In this document: one piece after another, positions 6,741 through 10,968 of the stretch | Numbering within the stretch: position 1 is the stretch's first letter | Layout: each line of letters opens with the position of its first letter | Source: JBBRSC01 sp038245795 | GTDB lineage: Bacteria; Actinomycetota; Acidimicrobiia; Acidimicrobiales; Microtrichaceae | Length of the DNA stretch: 10,968 bases | Reading direction: 5' to 3' | Assembly: GCA_038245795.1 (NCBI GenBank) | Contig: JBBRSC010000097.1 | Coordinates: forward strand, 1 to 10,968 | The notes under the pieces: model-generated | Told to the model about the DNA's origin: nothing | Databases searched by the model: none | The model's input: the letters and a program-made list of their open reading frames with translations, nothing else | Position numbers and translations under genes: made by a program

Positions 6741-8183
6741 CTACTCCGTGCGTCGGCGGACCCGCATCTTGATCGGCGTCGCGCCCAGGTCGAACTCCTC
6801 GCGGAGCTTCCGCTCGAGGTATCGCATGTAGTGCGGCGGCACATCCTTGTTGGTGAACAGGGTGAACGTCGGCGGATCGGTTGCGCCTTGGGTCGCGTAG
6901 AGGACCCGAACACCGTGCGGTCCGGGCTGAGCCTGTTGGGCGGACCGGATCACCTCGTTCACCTTCCGAGTTGGAACCCGACGGTGGTACTGCTCCACGG
7001 CACCTTCGAGCGCTGGCAACAATTTGTGCACACCCTTGCCGGTCAGCGCTGACACCTTGAACACCGCAGAGTCACCCAGGAAGTAGAGCTTCTGGCCCAT
7101 CTGATAGAGGACGTCAGCCCGTGCCTCCGCGTCGAGCAGTTCCCACTTGTTGAGCAACACCACGACGGGGCAGCCAGCCGCGTCGATACGTTCTGCCAGG
7201 CGCTGGTCCTGGTGGGTGATGCCCTCGGTGGCATCGATGACCAGCACGGCGGTATCGGCGCGGTCGACTGCTTGGAGCGCCCGAACCATCGAGAAGTATT
7301 CGGTCCCCTCGTCGATACGGGACTTCCGGCGCATACCGGCGGTGTCGATGAATCGAACCGGTCCGTAGTCGGTGTCAACCACGGTGTCGATGGCATCGCG
7401 GGTCGTGCCAGCCATGTCATGGACGACCGCGCGATCCTCGCCGATGAGGTTGTTGAACAGTGTCGACTTGCCGACGTTTGGTCGACCGACGAGCGCTACG
7501 GAGAACAATGCACGACCGTTGGCATCTCGTGCAACGTCCGGCTCGTCGTGTTCGACCTCGGGTGGAAAGTGGGACACCACCAGATCGAGCAGGTCTCCCG
7601 TCCCACGACCGTGCAACGCCGAGATCGGAATCGGCTCGCCGAGACCCAACGCCATGAGATCCCAGATGGCCGCTTCGTGTCGGGTGTCGTCGACCTTGTT
7701 GGCGATCAGCAACACCGGGGTGGTCTTCCGACGCAACAGATCAGCCACGGCGGCATCGTCGGTCGTGATCCCGACGGTCGCATCGACGACAAACAGAATC
7801 ACGCTCGCCTCGTCCAGTGCGGCCTCAGCCTGCTTCGAGACTTTCTGGTCGAGGTCTGAACCACCGAGCATCCACCCGCCGGTGTCGACGACAATGAAAT
7901 CGCGACCCTGCCAATCGGTGTCGATGTTCTTGCGGTCGCGGGTAACGCCCGGCTTCTCCTCGACGATTGCTTCGCGACGACCGACGATGCGGTTCACGAG
8001 CGTCGACTTCCCGACGTTGGGACGCCCGACGATGGCCACCATGGGCAGTGCCACCGGGACCACGACGGCCCGTGGCGCCGGCTGGTCCTCAGGAACTGAG
8101 CCGTCAGACATCGAGCCCTCGGGACGCGACTCGATGTCGTCGTCGTGGCCGGAATCGGCAGTATCGGCAAGCGGGGAATTCAT
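6741..8183 (-). CDS. der: Ribosome-assembly GTPase Der (EngA)
   Basis: Essential double GTPase needed for maturation of the 50S ribosomal subunit, acting in the cytoplasm. The first G domain has GRPNVGKST (53-61), PGVTRD (78-83), DTGG (100-103) and NKVD (162-165). The second has GRPNVGKST (233-241), AGTTRD (258-263), DTAG (280-283) and NKWE (345-348). The C-terminal KH-like domain spans about 398-478. The protein is 480 aa as drawn. The first 45 residues are acidic and disordered-looking, unlike the short N-terminus of Escherichia coli Der. The ATG at 8183 lies 10 bp after the DUF512 stop. An internal ATG at 8111 (MSDGSVPED) has a better Shine-Dalgarno (GAGGG, about 5 nt ahead), so it may be the real start. 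All key GTPase residues are intact. The DUF512-der order is a recognised conserved neighbourhood, best known from Firmicutes. Confidence 0.97.
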   Translation of the reverse strand: MNSPLADTADSGHDDDIESRPEGSMSDGSVPEDQPAPRAVVVPVALPMVAIVGRPNVGKSTLVNRIVGRREAIVEEKPGVTRDRKNIDTDWQGRDFIVVDTGGWMLGGSDLDQKVSKQAEAALDEASVILFVVDATVGITTDDAAVADLLRRKTTPVLLIANKVDDTRHEAAIWDLMALGLGEPIPISALHGRGTGDLLDLVVSHFPPEVEHDEPDVARDANGRALFSVALVGRPNVGKSTLFNNLIGEDRAVVHDMAGTTRDAIDTVVDTDYGPVRFIDTAGMRRKSRIDEGTEYFSMVRALQAVDRADTAVLVIDATEGITHQDQRLAERIDAAGCPVVVLLNKWELLDAEARADVLYQMGQKLYFLGDSAVFKVSALTGKGVHKLLPALEGAVEQYHRRVPTRKVNEVIRSAQQAQPGPHGVRVLYATQGATDPPTFTLFTNKDVPPHYMRYLERKLREEFDLGATPIKMRVRRRTE

Positions 8184-8193
8184 GGGACTCGAG

Positions 8194-9606
8194 TCAGCGT
8201 GTCAGGGCGTCGCGAAGCGCGACACCGTCGGTGGGAATGATCTCGACCGCACGTGGAAGCTGATCGGGGGTCATCCCATCGAGGAAACGCCCACCGGACA
8301 AGCAGACGTCAGGAAGAAGATACCGGTCTCCGAGCGGTTCAAGCGAGAGCACCCTGACAAGGTCCTCACCAACCATCAGCCCGGTGACCCCAATGTTGCC
8401 TCCGAAAAAGTCATTGGCGACCGGGATGACCCGCACATCATCTCGGCCGAGACTCTCCACGAAAGGGCCGATGACCTTGGCACCAAGGGTCCCCGTCAGC
8501 ACACCGATCGGACGATCTGGCGTAGGAGCCGAGACGGGCCTCCGCCCGATGCTCACCGGCGTCGAGAGCATGTCAATCGGCGGCAGCGTGATGGTCGGCT
8601 CGCCGCGGGGGGCCCGGTAGCCCTCCGCTGGTGCGCCATCGACCCATGCGAAAAACCCCGGCTGGACCCCGATGGCGTCGCCGTCGGTGTGGCCGGTGAA
8701 CTCGGCTTCGAACGCCCGCCCCATGCCGATGCCGTCCTCGTGCATCCCGAACTCGCCGTAGACCTCGGCCGGGGGGAAGGGCCGGTCCGCGAGCAGGTAG
8801 TACTCATCCGCGGCAAAGACCATCGGATGGCCGAGCACCTCAGTGAAGATCGGTTGCCAACGTTCGACGATGTCGACCACTGCGCGGGCTTCCTCGAGAG
8901 TATGCGCTCGCATGCGCGGTTCGCTGTTGTACCGGCTGAGCCCAAGGGGCACCACCGCCACATCTGCAAGTTCGGGATATTCGTCGAGCACACCGATCAG
9001 CGTGCGTTCCAGATGCTCGGCATCGTTCAGTCCCGGACAGACCACGACTTGGCCGTGGATCTCGACGCCGTAATCGAGCAGAGCCCGCAACCAGCGAAGG
9101 CTCATTCCACCGCGTCGGTTCCGTAACATGTCTGAGCGGAGATCGCGGTCGGTCGAGTGGATCGACACGAACAGCGGCGACAGCCCTTCGGTGATCACCC
9201 GCTCGAGATCGTGTTCGGTGAACCGTGTCAGCGTGGTGAAGTTTCCGTAGAGAAAGGACAGGCGATAGTCATCGTCCTTCAGCGAGAGGCTGGTCCGCAT
9301 CCCCGGGGGTAACTGGTGGATGAAGCAGAACTCGCAATGGTTGTCGCACGTCCGGACCTCGTCGAAGACGGCGCTCCCGACCTCAATCCCCAACGGCTGC
9401 CCGATCGACTTCGTCACCTCCACCACGACGGTCTCCGCGCCACGGAGGAGACTCAGGTGAACCTCGGGCTCATCGCTGAGGACCCGGTACTGAATGACGT
9501 CACGCACGGGCTGGCCGTTGATGGCCATCACGAGATCGCCGGGCATCACACCGGCACGGTCTGCAGGCGAGACTGGGGTCACCGAGATCACACGTGCATC
9601 GCTCAC
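8194..9606 (-). CDS. DUF512 protein: PDZ domain plus radical-SAM-like Fe-S domain
   Basis: Predicted iron-sulfur protein of the DUF512 family (cyanobacterial members are annotated as a putative Fe-S oxidoreductase). Its reaction is not established. Numbered from GTG 9606, a PDZ-like domain covers about 5-62 (ISVTPVSPADRAGVMPGDLV). A radical-SAM-type cluster motif, CDNHCEFCF (C87, C91, C94; C-x3-C-x2-C), follows, then FLYGNFTTLTRF and HGQVVVCPGLND in a barrel-like region. The C-terminal DUF512 part includes YNSEPRMRAH, AADEYYLL and NDFFGGNIGVTGLM. The start is uncertain: GTG 9606 fits homolog length, GTG 9591 (MISVTPVSP) is also possible, and the frame stays open to 9720. The strong GGAGG (9610-9606) overlaps the first candidate and is instead ideally spaced for an out-of-frame ATG at 9599. 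The neighbour der fits the known gene pairing. Probably the first gene of the leftward group. Confidence 0.9.
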   Translation of the reverse strand: MSDARVISVTPVSPADRAGVMPGDLVMAINGQPVRDVIQYRVLSDEPEVHLSLLRGAETVVVEVTKSIGQPLGIEVGSAVFDEVRTCDNHCEFCFIHQLPPGMRTSLSLKDDDYRLSFLYGNFTTLTRFTEHDLERVITEGLSPLFVSIHSTDRDLRSDMLRNRRGGMSLRWLRALLDYGVEIHGQVVVCPGLNDAEHLERTLIGVLDEYPELADVAVVPLGLSRYNSEPRMRAHTLEEARAVVDIVERWQPIFTEVLGHPMVFAADEYYLLADRPFPPAEVYGEFGMHEDGIGMGRAFEAEFTGHTDGDAIGVQPGFFAWVDGAPAEGYRAPRGEPTITLPPIDMLSTPVSIGRRPVSAPTPDRPIGVLTGTLGAKVIGPFVESLGRDDVRVIPVANDFFGGNIGVTGLMVGEDLVRVLSLEPLGDRYLLPDVCLSGGRFLDGMTPDQLPRAVEIIPTDGVALRDALTR

Positions 9607-9698
9607 CTCCCCATCGTAGAGACCGTGGACATGCAGATCCCTTTCGGGGGTGGCAAACTGACAGTCGGTCGACTGACCGGGCGAGCGGAGGAATTCAC
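9607..9698. promoter_or_regulatory. Divergent promoter region with an operator-like inverted repeat
   Basis: This 92-bp gap separates the DUF512 gene (left) from the hydrolase gene (right). It contains the inverted repeat CAGTC-GGTC-GACTG at 9662-9675, a typical size for a dimeric repressor half-site pair. A ribosome site GGAGG (9687-9691) precedes the hydrolase ATG by 7 nt. CTGACA (9658-9663) resembles a -35 box for the right-hand gene, but no convincing -10 follows at 17 bp. The regulatory role is inferred. Confidence 0.4.
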
Positions 9699-10937
9699 AT
9701 GGGGACGACGACGGGATCACAACGAGTGCTCAGGGGCCGCGTTCGGCGGCGAGCGAGTCGTTCCGCGGCGATCGTGGCCTTGGTGGTCACCGCGCTGGCA
9801 TGCACCACCATGGCTCCGCCGTTCCCACCCCTCAACACCACTGGGTTGAATCCTGACACGGCACCCCAGGCAAACAGTGCTGCCTATACCGACAAGGGCC
9901 CCTACGACGTGGGAGTGATCACCGTCGAGATCGAACCGGGCCGCAAAGCCGAAGTCTGGTACCCGTCACCGGCGGGCGCGGCGGTCGGCCAGCCCACCGA
10001 GACGTATTTCATCCGCGACTTCCTCCCGCAGATCCTGCTCGATGCGCTACCTCCGACGGTCAACCCGCCGTTCGCGACCTACGCGGTTCGCGGCCTCGGC
10101 GTTGCGACTGGCGGACCGTTCCCGCTGGTGCTGTTCAGCCACGGCGCCACCTCGTATCGCCTGCAATCGACCTTTCTCACCACCCACCTGGCCAGCTGGG
10201 GATTCGTGGTCATCTCGCCGGACTACTTCGAGCGTGGCATCCAATCGCTCGGTGGTACCCCACCAGCTCCCTCTCGGAGCGATGACGCGGTGGCGCAACT
10301 CGCCGTCGACGCAACAATTGCATTGAACACGGGGGCCGGTCCCCTGAGCGGAAAGATCGACACCACCCGCCTCTTTCCCATTGGCCACTCCGCTGGCGGT
10401 GGGACCTCGATCAGGCTGGCCGGCTCACGCACCGACGTGCAGTCATGGATCGCCATGTCAGCGGGAGTGACGACCACTCCAACGCTCTTCAATCCGAATC
10501 CCACCATTCCGGCGGTCCTCGCCGACCCGACCAAATCCGTGATGTGGATCACCGGCGCCAATGACAATGTGGCCCAATTGAGTGGTGTCGTCAGCGCCTA
10601 CAACTACTCGGCTGGCGAGAAGAAGCTCGTGATCATTCCCAATTCTGGCCACAACAACGCCATGACCGATATCTGCGAAATCGCCCGCCCCGAAGGCGGA
10701 CTCACCGGTCTGGCATATACCTACGGGCTCTCCCTGCCGGACTTCGTCATCAACCTCGCACGAGATGGTTGCGCTCCGCCGAACTACGAAGGCCCCCAGG
10801 TGTGGCCCACCGTTCGACACTTCATCACCGCTGAACTCCGCTATCGGTCCGGGCTCGACGCCCAACCCGTTGGGCTGGGTTCCGGCGTCACCAGCCAATT
10901 CGGTGCGATCACTCCGAGCTATCAGCACGCTCCGTGA
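9699..10937 (+). CDS. Exported alpha/beta hydrolase, PAF-acetylhydrolase/esterase-like lipoprotein (412 aa)
   Basis: Predicted serine hydrolase acting outside the cytoplasm; the substrate is unknown, probably an ester. The ATG at 9699 is fixed by GGAGG 7 nt upstream. A basic N-terminus (RGRVRRRASR) and hydrophobic segment (about 22-34) end in TALAC35, an acceptable but not ideal lipobox. The mature domain shows an early strand VEIEPGRKAEVWYPSP (76-91), an oxyanion-region motif LFSHGA (145-150), the nucleophile elbow GHSAGGG (229-235, S231), the acid in TGANDN (D289) and the base in NSGHNN (H318). This order matches chlorophyllase, PAF-acetylhydrolase and polyester-hydrolase-like families. C326 and C358 could form a disulfide. 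A C-terminal tail after about 380 is low complexity. It is divergent from DUF512. A lipase or polyesterase role is possible but cannot be told from sequence alone. Confidence 0.9.
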   Translation: MGTTTGSQRVLRGRVRRRASRSAAIVALVVTALACTTMAPPFPPLNTTGLNPDTAPQANSAAYTDKGPYDVGVITVEIEPGRKAEVWYPSPAGAAVGQPTETYFIRDFLPQILLDALPPTVNPPFATYAVRGLGVATGGPFPLVLFSHGATSYRLQSTFLTTHLASWGFVVISPDYFERGIQSLGGTPPAPSRSDDAVAQLAVDATIALNTGAGPLSGKIDTTRLFPIGHSAGGGTSIRLAGSRTDVQSWIAMSAGVTTTPTLFNPNPTIPAVLADPTKSVMWITGANDNVAQLSGVVSAYNYSAGEKKLVIIPNSGHNNAMTDICEIARPEGGLTGLAYTYGLSLPDFVINLARDGCAPPNYEGPQVWPTVRHFITAELRYRSGLDAQPVGLGSGVTSQFGAITPSYQHAP

Positions 10938-10968
10938 CCCAGCCTGGCCCAGCAACGCAACCGAGTGA
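10934..10968 (+). CDS. Possible start of the next gene, coupled through a GTGA overlap (partial)
   Basis: GTG at 10934 overlaps the hydrolase TGA stop (10935-10937) and opens a frame reading MTQPGPATQPS to the window end. Such overlaps are common between translationally coupled genes, and the Pro/Thr/Gln-rich opening resembles many actinobacterial N-termini. No Shine-Dalgarno is seen and only 11 codons are visible, so this is tentative. Confidence 0.3.
   Translation, partial: MTQPGPATQPS

Noticed and set aside
6650..6913. 88-codon upstream extension of the phosphatase frame into der
   Set aside because: It overlaps the KH domain of der and has Arg/Ser-rich shadow composition. The GTG at 6649 opens directly into the first TM segment.
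8186..8195. Perfect palindrome GACTCGAGTC between DUF512 and der
   Set aside because: It is ten bases long, overlaps the DUF512 stop and has no flanking symmetry. It is likely chance.
7372..9126. 584-codon open frame on the + strand opposite der and DUF512
   Set aside because: It crosses two unrelated, well-recognised minus-strand genes and has a low-complexity Ser/Arg/Pro composition typical of an antisense shadow.
9607..9720. 38-residue upstream extension of DUF512 to the GTG at 9720
   Set aside because: It would overlap the hydrolase start and its ribosome site, and the added residues show no protein-like pattern.

Overview
The window looks like a GC-rich actinobacterial chromosome. GTG starts are frequent, third codon positions are rich in G and C, long antisense open frames shadow every real gene, and the gene content fits. 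An Acidimicrobiia-like host is my best guess, but that is inference from protein character, not a phylogenetic result.

Left part (1-1234): the 5' portion of a tyrosine-recombinase integrase gene runs leftward off the window edge. It begins about 100 bp beyond the 3' end of a complete tRNA-Pro(GGG) gene that has an encoded CCA. This is the usual layout of an integrative element inserted at a tRNA 3' end. The body of the element should lie to the left, outside the window. A 10-bp direct repeat with an 11-bp period sits between the integrase and the tRNA.

Middle part (1255-3939): a small zinc-ribbon-like, single-TM protein faces left. Divergent from it is a large predicted lipoprotein of 796 aa. 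After a Thr/Pro linker it carries 14 RCC1-type repeats, 13 of them with a conserved Cys pair. Fourteen units would build two seven-bladed propellers on the cell surface.

Right-centre (3989-9606): four leftward genes are closely packed and may be co-transcribed. In transcription order they are a PDZ/radical-SAM DUF512 protein, the ribosome-assembly GTPase Der, a membrane-anchored SpoIIE/PP2C-type phosphatase, and an acyl-CoA carboxylase carboxyltransferase subunit. DUF512 next to der is a known conserved neighbourhood. The phosphatase and carboxyltransferase are only 3 bp apart. A 20-bp tandem duplication lies across the carboxyltransferase stop codon, in the gap between convergent genes.

Right end (9699-10968): divergent from the DUF512 gene is an exported alpha/beta hydrolase with a visible Ser-Asp-His triad, probably lipid-anchored and related to PAF-acetylhydrolase/dienelactone-hydrolase-type esterases. 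A further gene may start through a GTGA overlap at its stop codon, but only 11 codons are visible.

I see no CRISPR array, rRNA gene, insertion sequence or defence cassette. The most notable items are the island boundary at the tRNA, the Cys-paired double-propeller lipoprotein, and the ambiguous translation start of the DUF512 gene. I do not see a convincing undescribed multi-gene system.
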